The translations under genes were made by a program, and so were the position numbers. The notes beneath the pieces are model-generated. The model saw nothing but the letters and a program-made list of their open reading frames with translations. It made no database searches and was not told where the DNA came from. A stretch of 64,000 bases of DNA from Sulfurimonas indica (GTDB lineage Bacteria > Campylobacterota > Campylobacteria > Campylobacterales > Sulfurimonadaceae). The stretch covers positions 1 to 64,000 of the forward strand of contig NZ_SDID01000008.1 in assembly GCF_009192995.1 (NCBI RefSeq). The letters run 5' to 3'. This document shows positions 53,439 through 63,400 of this stretch, one piece after another. How positions within the stretch are numbered: position 1 is the first letter of the stretch; each line of letters starts with the position of its first letter.

Positions 53439-53975
53439 ATGTTAGAAGGTATAGTTAGAGAGAGTACTGGCAAACAAGCTACAAAAGCTTTACGCCGCGA
53501 TGGTTATCTAATTGCAAATATTTACGGAAAAGGGCTTGAAAATATCAATGCTGCATTCAAAGAGAATGAATATATCCGTACTGTGCGCAACAAAGATACA
53601 TTAGCATTCCCAGTAAAAGTTGGGGGCAAAGAAATGAATGTTGTGGTTCAATCATATGAGTCTCATCCAGTAACTGGTAAACTTTTACACGTTGATTTAA
53701 TGGTAGCACAACCAGGTGTTCTTACACATTTTATGGTCCCTGTAGAAGCAGTTGGTGAAGCAATCGGTCTTAAAAACAAAGGTCTTGTAAACATTGCAAA
53801 AAGACGTTTACGTGTGAAAGCAAAAATCGAAGATCTTCCAAAAGCAATCGTTATCGATGTAACTGAGATGGATTTAGGTGATTCTAAACTTATCCGTGAC
53901 ATCGAAGCACCAGCTGGTGTTACATTCACAGATGCTGATCGTGTATCAGTACTAAGTATCATTAAAGCTAAGTAA
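53439..53975 (+). CDS. rplY: 50S ribosomal protein L25/general stress protein Ctc
   Basis: Binds 5S rRNA. 178 residues, the two-domain CTC form: N-terminal L25 ([20 protein letters not shown]) and C-terminal beta domain ([40 protein letters not shown] region). First gene of the rplY-pth-lptG-lysA block known from Campylobacter jejuni. pth begins 2 bp later. Confidence 0.95.
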   Translation: MLEGIVRESTGKQATKALRRDGYLIANIYGKGLENINAAFKENEYIRTVRNKDTLAFPVKVGGKEMNVVVQSYESHPVTGKLLHVDLMVAQPGVLTHFMVPVEAVGEAIGLKNKGLVNIAKRRLRVKAKIEDLPKAIVIDVTEMDLGDSKLIRDIEAPAGVTFTDADRVSVLSIIKAK

Positions 53976-53977
53976 TT

Positions 53978-54553
53978 ATGCTCATAGTCGGACTGGGTAA
54001 TCCAGGATCTGATTATGAAAAAACACGTCATAATATAGGCTTTATGGTTATTGATGAGCTTTGTGCTCGTCATAACGCTTCAAAGCTCTCTTCTTCATCA
54101 TTTCAAGGTGAACTCTATAAATTTCAAAACAGTTCTGTTTCTTTAGAAAATCATTTTTTATTAAAACCGCTGACCTATATGAATCTCTCAGGTGATTCTG
54201 TTGTAAAGGTAAAAAACTTTTACAAACTTGAAGATGTTGTTGTAATACATGATGATTTAGACCTCCCTTTTGGAGCACTTCGCTTTAAAAAAGGTGGTGG
54301 ACATGGCGGTCATAATGGACTGAAATCTATAGACAGTAAAATAGGTCGAGAGTATATCCGTGTTCGAATGGGCATAGGAAAACCAACACACAAAGGGGAA
54401 GTGGCTTCTTATGTTTTAAGCGAGTTTTGTGATGAGAATAAAAAATGCTTAGATAAGTTTATAAAGAGTGCTGCTGATGCGGTGGATTTTTTACTAGAGC
54501 ACTCTTTGGATGAAACGCGTTGTAAATATTCTAAAAAAGGGATGGAGTGTTAG
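53978..54553 (+). CDS. pth: peptidyl-tRNA hydrolase
   Basis: Recycles peptidyl-tRNA released during translation. 191 residues. LIVGLGNPGSDYEKTRHNIG (catalytic His), FLLKPLTYMNLSGDSV (Asn), VVIHDDLDLPFGALRFKKGG (catalytic Asp), GGHNGLKSIDSKIG and YIRVRMGIGKP are diagnostic. Its end overlaps lptG by 7 bp. Confidence 0.97.
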   Translation: MLIVGLGNPGSDYEKTRHNIGFMVIDELCARHNASKLSSSSFQGELYKFQNSSVSLENHFLLKPLTYMNLSGDSVVKVKNFYKLEDVVVIHDDLDLPFGALRFKKGGGHGGHNGLKSIDSKIGREYIRVRMGIGKPTHKGEVASYVLSEFCDENKKCLDKFIKSAADAVDFLLEHSLDETRCKYSKKGMEC

Positions 54554-55617
54554 CATTTAGATATATAGCGATGCACTATTTGAAGTATTTTTTTATAATA
54601 CTTGGTGCATTGGTCCTTTTTGTTGTTGGTTTTGACTATATGGAGCATGCTTCAGAACTTTCAAAATCAGCGAATTTACTCCTAATATACCTTGTATATC
54701 AGGCTTTTTATGCCATCGATCTGCTTCTACCGCTCTCTTTGGTCTTTGCTATGATATCGACAAAAATCTTTCTTATTCGTTCCAATGCACTTGTCTCATT
54801 TTTCTCACTAGGGTACTCACGTGTAGACATTCTCAAGCCTTTTGTTCTTATTGCAACGACTATTATTGTACTTTTTATATCACTTCATACATGGTCAAGT
54901 TTTGCACGTGCTCAGGAGTTCTCGCGTAATATTCGAAAGCATGCGCAGTATCTTAATCCAACAAGGGACCTCTTTTTTACATACAAAGGAAAATATGTCT
55001 ATTTTTCCAAGCTTTTACCACTGCAAGAGAGAGCTGAGGGGGTACGTGTTTTTAGTGTGAAAAACAACTCTTTAAAAGAGGTTGTAACTGCAAAATCTGC
55101 GGAATACAGAGATGATTTTTGGCATATTAAAAAGGGTGATTTAATTACAAAGCCAGATGACCTTTCTTTGGCATCTCCCGGTATTTCTGTGCGTGAAGCA
55201 GATGATTTGAAGATTTTAGAGGGCTTTCGACCACGTATGCTTGATCAGGTTTATGAAGGGAAAGTGAACTTTACAATTATCGATGGTTTAGAGGCGATAT
55301 CACTTTTGGAGAGTCAGGGGATTGATACACGAACGATACGGGGAGCCTTATATAAAATCTTTATCTATCCGTTTTTTGTACCTTGTCTGATTGTCATTAT
55401 CTTCTTCTTTGTTCCTATGAGTGTACGTTTCTTAAATGTATCACTTTTTAGCTTTGGTGCAATATTGGTAACACTGCTTGTTTGGGGAATCATTATGATG
55501 TTAATCGAGCTCTCAAATAATAAAACCATCCCGAGTGAAGTCGGAATTATTGGTCCTGTAATCATTCTTCTTTTAATTGCCCTGCGACAGTGGAGAAAGT
55601 ATAGACTTGCAACTTAG
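54547..55617 (+). CDS. lptG: LptF/LptG-type lipopolysaccharide export permease
   Basis: 356 residues from GTG 54547. Six membrane helices: two after the N-terminus (YFFIILGALVLFVVGFDYM; LLLIYLVYQAFYAIDLLLPL), another near 97-117, a periplasmic beta-jellyroll (about 125-265), then three at the C-terminus (FFVPCLIVIIFFFVPM). RYIAMHYLKYFFIILG is the family start. LptF versus LptG cannot be settled; the partner gene is elsewhere. Position matches Cj0313 in Campylobacter. Confidence 0.85.
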   Translation: MLAFRYIAMHYLKYFFIILGALVLFVVGFDYMEHASELSKSANLLLIYLVYQAFYAIDLLLPLSLVFAMISTKIFLIRSNALVSFFSLGYSRVDILKPFVLIATTIIVLFISLHTWSSFARAQEFSRNIRKHAQYLNPTRDLFFTYKGKYVYFSKLLPLQERAEGVRVFSVKNNSLKEVVTAKSAEYRDDFWHIKKGDLITKPDDLSLASPGISVREADDLKILEGFRPRMLDQVYEGKVNFTIIDGLEAISLLESQGIDTRTIRGALYKIFIYPFFVPCLIVIIFFFVPMSVRFLNVSLFSFGAILVTLLVWGIIMMLIELSNNKTIPSEVGIIGPVIILLLIALRQWRKYRLAT

Positions 55618-55639
55618 CCACTTATAAGCACTATTAGGG

Positions 55640-55645
55640 TAAAAT
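55640..55645 (+). promoter_or_regulatory. -10 box for lysA
   Basis: TAAAAT in GGGTAAAATCATC, 25 bp before the ATG. The 53-bp gap is the largest in this stretch, and the genes that follow (lysA to dxs) are separated by 22 bp or less. Confidence 0.4.
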
Positions 55646-55670
55646 CATCTAAAAAATATTTGGAATTTTT

Positions 55671-56882
55671 ATGATTGATTTTAAAGAATTGGCAAAAGAG
55701 TATGGTACACCTCTTTATGTTTATGATTTTGACTATATGGCTACGCAGTATGAAGAGCTCAAGAGTGCTTTTCGCGGTAGAAAATCCATTATTGCGTACG
55801 CTGTAAAAGCAAACTCAAACCTAAGTGTCATTAAACACTTTGCAAAGCTTGGAAGCGGAGCTGATTGTGTAAGTATCGGTGAAGTCCGTCGTGCTTTTTT
55901 AGCAGGTATTCCAGCTTACAAAATCATTTTCTCAGGTGTTGGTAAGAGTGATGATGAGATTCGTGAAGCGATAGAACGCGATATTCTCTATATCAATGTG
56001 GAGAGCGAAGCAGAACTTGGTCGTGTTGAGCTTATCGCAAAAGAGTTAGGTAAAGCTGCACGTATCAGTATACGAGTAAACCCAAATATTGATCCAAAAA
56101 CGCACCCATATATCTCAACAGGACTGCATGACAATAAGTTTGGAGTAGATCTCTCCACTGCAAAGAGAATGTACATCAGAGCGAACAACTCTGAAAATTT
56201 AGACCCTGTCGGTATCCATTTTCATATCGGCTCACAACTTACAGAACTTGAACCTATCCGTGAGGCTGCTGTTATCGTTGCTGACTTGGTTCGCTCACTT
56301 GAAGCGATTGATATTGAGTTGAAATTCTTTGATGTTGGTGGTGGTCTTGGTATCAAGTATGATGATGAGACAACGATTCAGCCATACGATTATGCACAGG
56401 CGATTTTAAGTACACTTACTGGTCTTGATATGACGATTCTTTGTGAACCGGGGCGTTTTCTAACAGCAAATGCAGGCTATTTTGTAACAAAAGTGCTGTA
56501 TGAAAAACAAAATGGTGAGAAAAGATTTGTAGTCGTTGATGGTGCGATGAATGACTTGCTGCGTCCATCACTTTACAATGCCTATCATGAGATAGAGGTC
56601 CTTACAGAGAGTAAAGCTGAGAAGCGCGCAGTTGATATCGTCGGACCGGTATGTGAAAGCGGTGACTTTTTTGCAAAGGATTATCCTTTGCCACCACTAG
56701 AGCATAATGACCTGCTTGTTATTAAGAGTGCAGGAGCTTATGGCTTTGGTATGGGAAGTAACTATAATACGCGTGGAAGAAGTGCTGAAGTTGCTGTTGA
56801 AAACGGTAAAGCAAGACTCATTCGCAAACGTGAAAGTTTTGAAGATTTGATTGCATTAGAGCAAGAATTTTTAGAGGATTAA
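55671..56882 (+). CDS. lysA: diaminopimelate decarboxylase
   Basis: Last step of lysine synthesis, meso-DAP to L-lysine. 403 residues, fold III PLP enzyme: TPLYVYDFDYMATQYEELKS, IIAYAVKANSNLSVIKHF (PLP Lys), GADCVSIGEVRRA, VGIHFHIGSQL, DVGGGLGIKY, ILCEPGRFL and VVGPVCESGDFFAKD-type C-terminal Cys. Together with lysC the window holds both ends of the lysine pathway. Confidence 0.96.
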   Translation: MIDFKELAKEYGTPLYVYDFDYMATQYEELKSAFRGRKSIIAYAVKANSNLSVIKHFAKLGSGADCVSIGEVRRAFLAGIPAYKIIFSGVGKSDDEIREAIERDILYINVESEAELGRVELIAKELGKAARISIRVNPNIDPKTHPYISTGLHDNKFGVDLSTAKRMYIRANNSENLDPVGIHFHIGSQLTELEPIREAAVIVADLVRSLEAIDIELKFFDVGGGLGIKYDDETTIQPYDYAQAILSTLTGLDMTILCEPGRFLTANAGYFVTKVLYEKQNGEKRFVVVDGAMNDLLRPSLYNAYHEIEVLTESKAEKRAVDIVGPVCESGDFFAKDYPLPPLEHNDLLVIKSAGAYGFGMGSNYNTRGRSAEVAVENGKARLIRKRESFEDLIALEQEFLED

Positions 56883-56883
56883 G

Positions 56884-57675
56884 ATGTACTTCATAGATGT
56901 TCAGGGTACGCTTATCAGTGATGCAGATAAATCTCCTATCAGAGGTTCACGAGAGTTTATAGAGTATTTAAACAGTGAGAATCTCCCATATATGGTGATT
57001 ACGAACAATACAAAAAAAGCATCATCTGATTTTTATAACTACCTGACATCTATCGGTTTTGAATTCTCTTTTGAGAAATATTTAGATCCTTTAATGCTTT
57101 TAGAGTCTCGTGTAAGTAAAGATGCTGTAGCAGCCTATGGAGCAGAGGAGTTTTTAAATACTTTGCAAAATATGGGTTATACGCTTGATTATAAAACTCC
57201 AAAAACTGTTTTGATTGCCATCAAAGAAGATTTTAGTGCAGATGAATATGCACAGATGATTGACTTTTTACTCTCGGGTGCAAAACTTGTTGGTATGCAT
57301 GAAACATCCATCTATGCAAAAAACAACAAACGCTATCCTGGTGTGGGAGCTATTCTAAAAATGTTACAGTTTGCAACAAGTACGTCGTATGAGGTTGTTG
57401 GCAAACCAAGCAGTGCTTTTTATGATGAGGCTTTGCAAAGATTGCAAGCTCAAGATAAAAGTGCAAGTTTTGATCAGGTGACAATTATCAGTGATGATGT
57501 AAAAGGGGACCTTGGTGGTGCAAAAGAGCTTGGAATGCATACAGTTTTTGTGACAAGCGGAAAGTACAAATCAGCCCAGGAGATAGTACCATTTTTAGAA
57601 GAGCATCTAAAGCCGAACAGCATCAAAAAGGATATGCAAGAGGTGTTAGAGAGTGTAAAGGGAGAGGGATTATGA
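56884..57675 (+). CDS. HAD-IIA (NagD-like) hydrolase with altered motif I
   Basis: 263 residues. NagD-type HAD: MYFIDVQGTLISDADKSPI at the N-terminus, VITNNTKKAS (motif II), VVGKPSSAFYDEAL (motif III) and ISDDVKGDLGGAKELGM (motif IV). The first motif reads DVQGT, so the nucleophile Asp 5 is kept but the general acid/base Asp at +2 is Gln. Activity may be reduced or altered. Overlaps pheA by 4 bp; the position equals Cj0315 in Campylobacter. Confidence 0.85.
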   Translation: MYFIDVQGTLISDADKSPIRGSREFIEYLNSENLPYMVITNNTKKASSDFYNYLTSIGFEFSFEKYLDPLMLLESRVSKDAVAAYGAEEFLNTLQNMGYTLDYKTPKTVLIAIKEDFSADEYAQMIDFLLSGAKLVGMHETSIYAKNNKRYPGVGAILKMLQFATSTSYEVVGKPSSAFYDEALQRLQAQDKSASFDQVTIISDDVKGDLGGAKELGMHTVFVTSGKYKSAQEIVPFLEEHLKPNSIKKDMQEVLESVKGEGL

Positions 57676-58754
57676 AAACATTAGATGAGTGCAGGGTTGC
57701 GATTGACAGTATAGATAATGAGATATTGACCCTTCTGAACAAACGAATGAAAGTAGTTGAGAGAGTTGGAGAGATTAAGCAAAACACAGGTGGTGCAATC
57801 TACCGTCCTGAACGTGAAAAAGCAATTATTGAGAGACTCTCCAAATTCAATGAAGAACAAGATGGACTTTTAAATAAAAGTGCCATTGAAGCTATCTTTT
57901 TAGAGATATTTGCAGTCTCACGCAATCTTGAACTCCCTGAAAAAATCGCCTATCTCGGACCGGAAGGCACCTTTACGCACCAAGCTGCAGAAAGCCGTTT
58001 TGGTGCTATGAGTAACTACCTTTCACTCAACTCCATTGAGTCTGTCTTTAAAGAGCTTGAAGCAAAGCGTGCGAAGTTTGGTGTTGTGCCGATTGAGAAC
58101 TCACGTGACGGTGTTGTCGGTGAGACACTTGACCTGCTTTCAAAGAGCTCTGTAAAGATTGTAGCAGAACTTTATATGCCGATTCATATTTCTTTTGCAA
58201 CGAAGGCTGATTCACTGAAAAAGATAAAAAAAATATACTCAAAAGACAAAGGTTTTGGCGAGTGCCGTGAATTTTTAAATGAGTATGATTTAAGCAATGT
58301 TGAACATATTCCTGTAGAATCAACTGCAAAGGCAGCAATTCTTGCAAGTGAAGATGAAGAATCGGCTGCAATCTGTTCGCACATTGCAGCAAAACTTTAT
58401 GGAGTACCTGTAATGTTTGAGAACATTGAAGATGTTCATGACAATGCAACACGCTTTGTAATACTCAGTGATTTTAAAAACGCTATAAGCGGTGATGATA
58501 AGACAAGTATCTTGGCGAAATTAAAAGATGCAAATGAAGCTGGTTCTTTGGTACATTTCTTAAGTGATTTTGATGAAGCTAAGATCAATCTCTCTAAAAT
58601 CGAGTCCCGTCCATCAAAAGAGAGTGGTGGTTTTGGATACTGGTTCTACATCGACTTTTATGGACACATTGATGAAGAGCGTGTACAAAAGGTTATTGAA
58701 AAACACAAAGATGAAGTAACGTGGCTTGGAAGTTATGTAAAGGGTGAAGATTGA
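57672..58754 (+). CDS. pheA: bifunctional chorismate mutase/prephenate dehydratase
   Basis: Chorismate to phenylpyruvate for phenylalanine synthesis. 360 residues. AroQ chorismate mutase (1-90, [32 protein letters not shown]), prephenate dehydratase (about 95-270, [48 protein letters not shown]) and an ACT domain with the ESRPSKE allosteric motif. Overlaps hisC by 4 bp. Confidence 0.96.
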   Translation: MKTLDECRVAIDSIDNEILTLLNKRMKVVERVGEIKQNTGGAIYRPEREKAIIERLSKFNEEQDGLLNKSAIEAIFLEIFAVSRNLELPEKIAYLGPEGTFTHQAAESRFGAMSNYLSLNSIESVFKELEAKRAKFGVVPIENSRDGVVGETLDLLSKSSVKIVAELYMPIHISFATKADSLKKIKKIYSKDKGFGECREFLNEYDLSNVEHIPVESTAKAAILASEDEESAAICSHIAAKLYGVPVMFENIEDVHDNATRFVILSDFKNAISGDDKTSILAKLKDANEAGSLVHFLSDFDEAKINLSKIESRPSKESGGFGYWFYIDFYGHIDEERVQKVIEKHKDEVTWLGSYVKGED

Positions 58755-59845
58755 AATTTAATAAAAAACTAGAAAATATCTCTACTTATGAGGCGGGAAA
58801 ACCAATAGAATTGGTTGTGCGTGAGTTTGGTATTGAGCCAAAAGATATTGTGAAGTTGGCATCGAATGAGAATCCTTACGGATGTTCTATCAATGTGCAG
58901 CATGCAGTAAATGAAATTTTGCCACATATGGCAATGTATCCTGATGATTCAATGATGAAACTCAAAAATGGACTGATAAAGCGATTTGACATTGCAGAGG
59001 AAAATGTGATTATCGGAAGTGGAAGTGACCAGATAATTGAGTTTTTGATGCATGCAAAAGCAGATGAAAACTCTAAAATTCTCATAAACTCTGTAACATT
59101 TGCAATGTATGAGATCTATGCAAAACATGTAGGTGCAGAGATTATCAGAACAAGTTCACAAGAACATGATTTGGATGAATTCTATCAACTCTATAAAGAA
59201 CAAAATCCAGATATTATTTTTCTCTGTACACCAAACAATCCAACAGGTGATGCTATTGATACAAAAGAAATAATGAAGTTTATTGCACGTATTGACAGTG
59301 AAACCTTAGTCGTTGTTGATGGTGCGTATATGGAGTATGCACAGTTTAAAGATGCAAGTAAAAAAGTAACCCCAAAAGAGTTAATCGAGAGGTTTGAAAA
59401 TGTAATTTATCTTGGTACATTTTCAAAAGCATATGGACTTGGTGGTATGCGTGTTGGATATGGAATCTCACATGCAGATATCATCAAAGAACTTTACAAA
59501 TTAAGACCACCTTTTAATATCACAACACTTTCACTTGAAGCTGCTTCTGTAGCACTTGAAGATGCAGAATTTGTGAATGAATGTATCGCTTTGAATTTTG
59601 AGGAGATGAAACGCTACGAAGAGTTTGCAAAAGAGAAAAAAATCGATATAATAGAGAGTTATACAAACTTTGTTACTTTATGCTTTGACGGCAACAGAAA
59701 TTCAACAGAGATTTCCGATGCATTACTGCGACGTGGAATGATTGTAAGAAACTTGAGTGGGTACGGGATGAACGCTATTCGTGTAACAGTTGGAACAAAA
59801 GAACAAAACGATCGTTTTTTTGAACTAATATCTGAGCTATTATAA
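58751..59845 (+). CDS. hisC: histidinol-phosphate aminotransferase
   Basis: PLP enzyme of histidine synthesis, often also serving Phe/Tyr synthesis. 364 residues from TTG 58751. [80 protein letters not shown] (PLP Lys), [13 protein letters not shown] and [13 protein letters not shown]. Sits directly after pheA, so a role in aromatic amino-acid synthesis is likely too. Confidence 0.96.
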   Translation: MKFNKKLENISTYEAGKPIELVVREFGIEPKDIVKLASNENPYGCSINVQHAVNEILPHMAMYPDDSMMKLKNGLIKRFDIAEENVIIGSGSDQIIEFLMHAKADENSKILINSVTFAMYEIYAKHVGAEIIRTSSQEHDLDEFYQLYKEQNPDIIFLCTPNNPTGDAIDTKEIMKFIARIDSETLVVVDGAYMEYAQFKDASKKVTPKELIERFENVIYLGTFSKAYGLGGMRVGYGISHADIIKELYKLRPPFNITTLSLEAASVALEDAEFVNECIALNFEEMKRYEEFAKEKKIDIIESYTNFVTLCFDGNRNSTEISDALLRRGMIVRNLSGYGMNAIRVTVGTKEQNDRFFELISELL

Positions 59846-59867
59846 AAATTTTTAAGATGAGAGATTA

Positions 59868-61577
59868 ATGGATTTTAAGGCGCTTTTTTCGCAGTTGTCA
59901 GTTTTGTATGCAAAGCTGAATAAAGAACAAAAAATGATTATCGCAGCAGCGGTTGTAGGGATTGTTGCATTTTTAATTTTTCTTGTTGTCTATACTGCAA
60001 ACAAAAGTGCAAAAGAGTCCTATGTCGTTCTTTTTGAAACACTCAGTGACAGTGATGCAGCAAAAGTTATCACACAGCTTGATAAAGATGGTATCAAGTA
60101 TGAGATAGAAGCAAATAATGTCATAAAAGTACCTCGTGATGTTGTTTACAAAGAGAGAATTGCCATTGCCGCACAGGGAATTCCAAAAAACAGTGGTGTT
60201 GGGTTTGAACTTTTTGACAAGCAGGAGTTTGGAGCAACGAACTTTGACCAGCAAATCAAACATCTCCGTGCACTTGAAGGTGAACTTTCTCGAACGATTA
60301 CAGCACTCTCTCCGGTTGAGAGAGCAACTGTGAGTCTTGCACTTCCAAAAGAGACACTTTTTGTCTCCAAACAGGTGGACCCGACAGCTTCAGTGATGGT
60401 CGAGCTTGTTGAAGGACGTGCGCTTTCATCAAAACAGATCCGAGGTATTAAAAACCTTGTAGCTGCTGCAGTACCGCGTTTGAAACCTTCAAATGTAATG
60501 CTAGTAAGTAGTGACGGTGTTACTCTTGGAGATGATGAAGAGGGTGCACAGATGAGTGAACTCTCACTTGTGCAACAGCGCTATAAACTTAAAGAAGAGA
60601 GAAAGCTCCAAAATAAAATCGTAGATGTGATCGCTCCTTTTGTTGGTGGTGATGATAAAGTTGTCGCACAGGTTAGCGTTGAGTTTGATTTTTCCCAAAA
60701 GAGTTCAACTTCTGAAGTGTATAATCCTGAAAATGTTGTACGAAGTGAACAGGTGAGTGAAGAGAAACGTGAAGGCGTAGCACCTGAACAGGTTGGTGGT
60801 GTTCCGGGAACTGTAAGCAATATCGGTCCGGTAAAAGGGCTTAAATCTCAAAAAACAGTTGAGAAGTATACAAAAAACACAGGAACAACCAACTATGAAG
60901 TTGGTAAGACTGTCAGTACGACAAAGAGTCAGTTCGCACGTATCAAAAGAATTACTGCCGCTGTTGTCGTCGATGGAAAGTATAAGCACAAGCTCGATAA
61001 AGATGGTAATCCTACGGATGAGTTGGAGTATGTAGCTTTAGATGCAGCGGATCTGAATGCATTAACATCACTTGCTAGTCGTTCTATTGGTATTGACAAT
61101 GCAAGAGGTGATCAGATAAGTGTACAGAATTTACAGTTTGAAAGAGCTGTAAGCAATGGTCCTGATGGTGTAAGCCAAGCTCTGACATTTACACAGACAT
61201 ATATTGTACCATTTGCAGACTTGTTTAAGTATATTTTTGTACTTATTCTTTTACTTATTCTGTACAAAAAAGTTATTGCGCCGTTTGCAGGAAAAATGCT
61301 TGAAGTCTCACGTGAGGATGAGGAGCTCGAAGCTCCTAAACTTGAACTCGAAGATGATGAGGGCGAAGATTTGGTAGAAAAAGTACAGCAGATGCGTAAA
61401 AAAGTTGAAGAGCAGCTTGGAATGACTAGTAACTTCAATGAAGATGAACTCAAATATGAGGTAATACTAGAAAAAGTACGTACAATGGCAGATGATGCCC
61501 CTGAGGAAGTTGCATCACTCCTTCAAGCTCTGCTTTCTGAAGAGGCCGAGATGCCAAAACAACAAGAGAAAGGGTAA
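59868..61577 (+). CDS. fliF: flagellar MS-ring protein FliF
   Basis: Forms the MS ring and nucleates flagellar export. 569 residues. First membrane helix about 23-45 (MIIAAAVVGIVAFLIFLVVY), ring-building motifs (YKERIAIAAQGIPKNSGVGF, RALEGELSRTI, ARVSLALPKE-type ATVSLALPKE, FVSKQVDPTASVMVEL) and a second helix about 445-465 (FADLFKYIFVLILLLILYKK). The C-terminal FliG-binding tail is present. First of fliF-fliG-fliH, as in other Campylobacterota. Confidence 0.97.
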   Translation: MDFKALFSQLSVLYAKLNKEQKMIIAAAVVGIVAFLIFLVVYTANKSAKESYVVLFETLSDSDAAKVITQLDKDGIKYEIEANNVIKVPRDVVYKERIAIAAQGIPKNSGVGFELFDKQEFGATNFDQQIKHLRALEGELSRTITALSPVERATVSLALPKETLFVSKQVDPTASVMVELVEGRALSSKQIRGIKNLVAAAVPRLKPSNVMLVSSDGVTLGDDEEGAQMSELSLVQQRYKLKEERKLQNKIVDVIAPFVGGDDKVVAQVSVEFDFSQKSSTSEVYNPENVVRSEQVSEEKREGVAPEQVGGVPGTVSNIGPVKGLKSQKTVEKYTKNTGTTNYEVGKTVSTTKSQFARIKRITAAVVVDGKYKHKLDKDGNPTDELEYVALDAADLNALTSLASRSIGIDNARGDQISVQNLQFERAVSNGPDGVSQALTFTQTYIVPFADLFKYIFVLILLLILYKKVIAPFAGKMLEVSREDEELEAPKLELEDDEGEDLVEKVQQMRKKVEEQLGMTSNFNEDELKYEVILEKVRTMADDAPEEVASLLQALLSEEAEMPKQQEKG

Positions 61578-61580
61578 AAT

Positions 61581-62609
61581 ATGTCAAATATGACACAACA
61601 GCAACAAGCCGTTTTTGATGAAATGAGTATGGCTGAAAAGATTGCTATTTTACTACTGCAACTTGGTGAAGATGCAACGGCTGAAATATTTTCTAATATG
61701 AATGTTGAGGCGATAACTGAAATATCAAAATATATTGCAACAAACACGACAATAGACAGAGCGATCGCAACAGCAGTTCTTGAAGAGTTCCATGCCATTT
61801 TCCAGTCAGGTCAGTATCTTACTTCGGGTGGTATGGAGTACGCAAGAGAACTTCTTTATAGAACACTTGGACCGGAAGAGGCAAAAAAAGTTCTTGACAA
61901 GCTCTCCAAAAGTATGCAAAATACACAGAATTTTGCCTATCTCTCAAAAATCAAACCACAGCAGCTATCAGACTTTATTATCAATGAACATCCACAGACA
62001 ATTGCCCTGATTTTAGCACATATGGATCCAACGGAAGCAGCAGATACATTGCAGTTCTTTCCAGATGACCTACGTAGTGAAGTCGCAATGCGTATGGCAA
62101 AACTAGGAGATATCTCACCTTCAGTTATCAAGCGAGTATCTGCTGTGTTAGAGTCTAAACTTGAATCACTTGCATCTTACAAAGTAGAGGTGGGTGGAAC
62201 ACGCGCTGTGGCAGACATCTTTAATCGTCTTGGTGCAAAAAGTGCTAAAGCAACACTTTCTACTATTGAACAGGTTGATGAGGAGTTGGCTACACGCATT
62301 AAAGAGATGATGTTTACTTTCGAAGATATGGTAACATTAGATAAAATGGCAATTACAGAAGTACTTAAAGCTGTAGACAAGGCAGAGCTGATGCTTGCAC
62401 TGAAATCTTCACCAGAAGAGCTTAAAGAGAAGTTCTTTTCGGCAATGAGTGAGAGAGCCCGTGAAGCATTCGAAGAAGAAATGCAGTTCCTTGGTGCCGT
62501 TAAGATGAAAGATGTTGAAGCGGCACAAAGAAAAATTGTCGAGGTTGTAAATCAGTTGGCTGAAGCCGGAACAATTCAGATGGGCTCATCTGAAGAGATG
62601 GTAGAGTAG
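61581..62609 (+). CDS. fliG: flagellar motor switch protein FliG
   Basis: C-ring protein that couples torque to switching. 342 residues: AEKIAILLLQLGEDATAEIF at the N-terminal FliF-binding domain, EHPQTIALILAHMDP with the middle EHPQT motif, and a C-terminal domain with FEDMVTLDKMAITEVLKAVD followed by KAELMLALKSSPEELKEKFF. Starts 3 bp after fliF. Confidence 0.97.
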   Translation: MSNMTQQQQAVFDEMSMAEKIAILLLQLGEDATAEIFSNMNVEAITEISKYIATNTTIDRAIATAVLEEFHAIFQSGQYLTSGGMEYARELLYRTLGPEEAKKVLDKLSKSMQNTQNFAYLSKIKPQQLSDFIINEHPQTIALILAHMDPTEAADTLQFFPDDLRSEVAMRMAKLGDISPSVIKRVSAVLESKLESLASYKVEVGGTRAVADIFNRLGAKSAKATLSTIEQVDEELATRIKEMMFTFEDMVTLDKMAITEVLKAVDKAELMLALKSSPEELKEKFFSAMSERAREAFEEEMQFLGAVKMKDVEAAQRKIVEVVNQLAEAGTIQMGSSEEMVE

Positions 62610-62613
62610 GGTA

Positions 62614-63399
62614 ATGGCAACAGTAATATCAAGTGATAGTATTGAAAAACATCATGTAGATAAGTACAATTTTAAAGTTATAGCTTTTGGTGGAAGTTCT
62701 TCAAACAATGAAGAGGCACAAGAGCATAAGAGTAGTCTTGAAGAGACACCTCTACAACAGGCAAAAGAGATAGATTCAAGCGCCTTAGATACAAAATCCA
62801 AAGAGTCACTCATAGAGTCTTTGATGAAAAAAACAGATGAGATGAGTTCAAACTTCATTAAACTGCAGATGAAGCTTGAAGCAAAAGAAGAGGAGTTCAA
62901 AGAGGGACTCCAAAAGGCAAAAGAGGAGGCTTTTGCTGAGGGTATGAAAGCCGGCAAGGCACAGGCTCTTGAAGAGATAGATAAAGAGATCAATGAAAAA
63001 CTCTCCCTTTTTACAAGTTCGATTGCAAAGTTAGAGTCAAGTGCAGCAGAGTTTGAGCACTCTTTAGAGAGCTTAAAAAATGAGCTTGTAAATGCCGCAC
63101 TTGATATTGCACAAGAAGTTATTAAGATAGAATTAGATACTAATTCATCAAAAGTTGCAAAGGTTTTGGCAGATGAGTTGATAAATGACCTCCAGGGTGC
63201 ATCGAAAGTGACACTCAAAGTAAATCCAAATAACCATACAGCAATCAGTGAACATTTAGGTCAATTAGACCATATAACAGTTTTAGCAGACAGTGCAGTA
63301 AATGAAGGTGGTGTTATCGTGATAAGTGATGCCGGAAATATAGATGCACAGATATCAAAAAGATTTGAGAGAGTAAAGAAAGCAGCCTTAAGTGAGTAA
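62614..63399 (+). CDS. fliH: flagellar assembly protein FliH
   Basis: Regulates the FliI export ATPase. 261 residues. The N-terminus is variable and Ser/Glu-rich, then a long coiled coil (about 70-140, LIESLMKKTDEMSSNFIKLQ; LQKAKEEAFAEGMKAGKAQA containing the AxxxGxxxG-type pattern), and a C-terminal globular domain (LNVNPNNH-like VTLKVNPNNHTAISEHL). Starts 4 bp after fliG; dxs begins 1 bp after its stop. Confidence 0.9.
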   Translation: MATVISSDSIEKHHVDKYNFKVIAFGGSSSNNEEAQEHKSSLEETPLQQAKEIDSSALDTKSKESLIESLMKKTDEMSSNFIKLQMKLEAKEEEFKEGLQKAKEEAFAEGMKAGKAQALEEIDKEINEKLSLFTSSIAKLESSAAEFEHSLESLKNELVNAALDIAQEVIKIELDTNSSKVAKVLADELINDLQGASKVTLKVNPNNHTAISEHLGQLDHITVLADSAVNEGGVIVISDAGNIDAQISKRFERVKKAALSE

Positions 63400-63400
63400 A

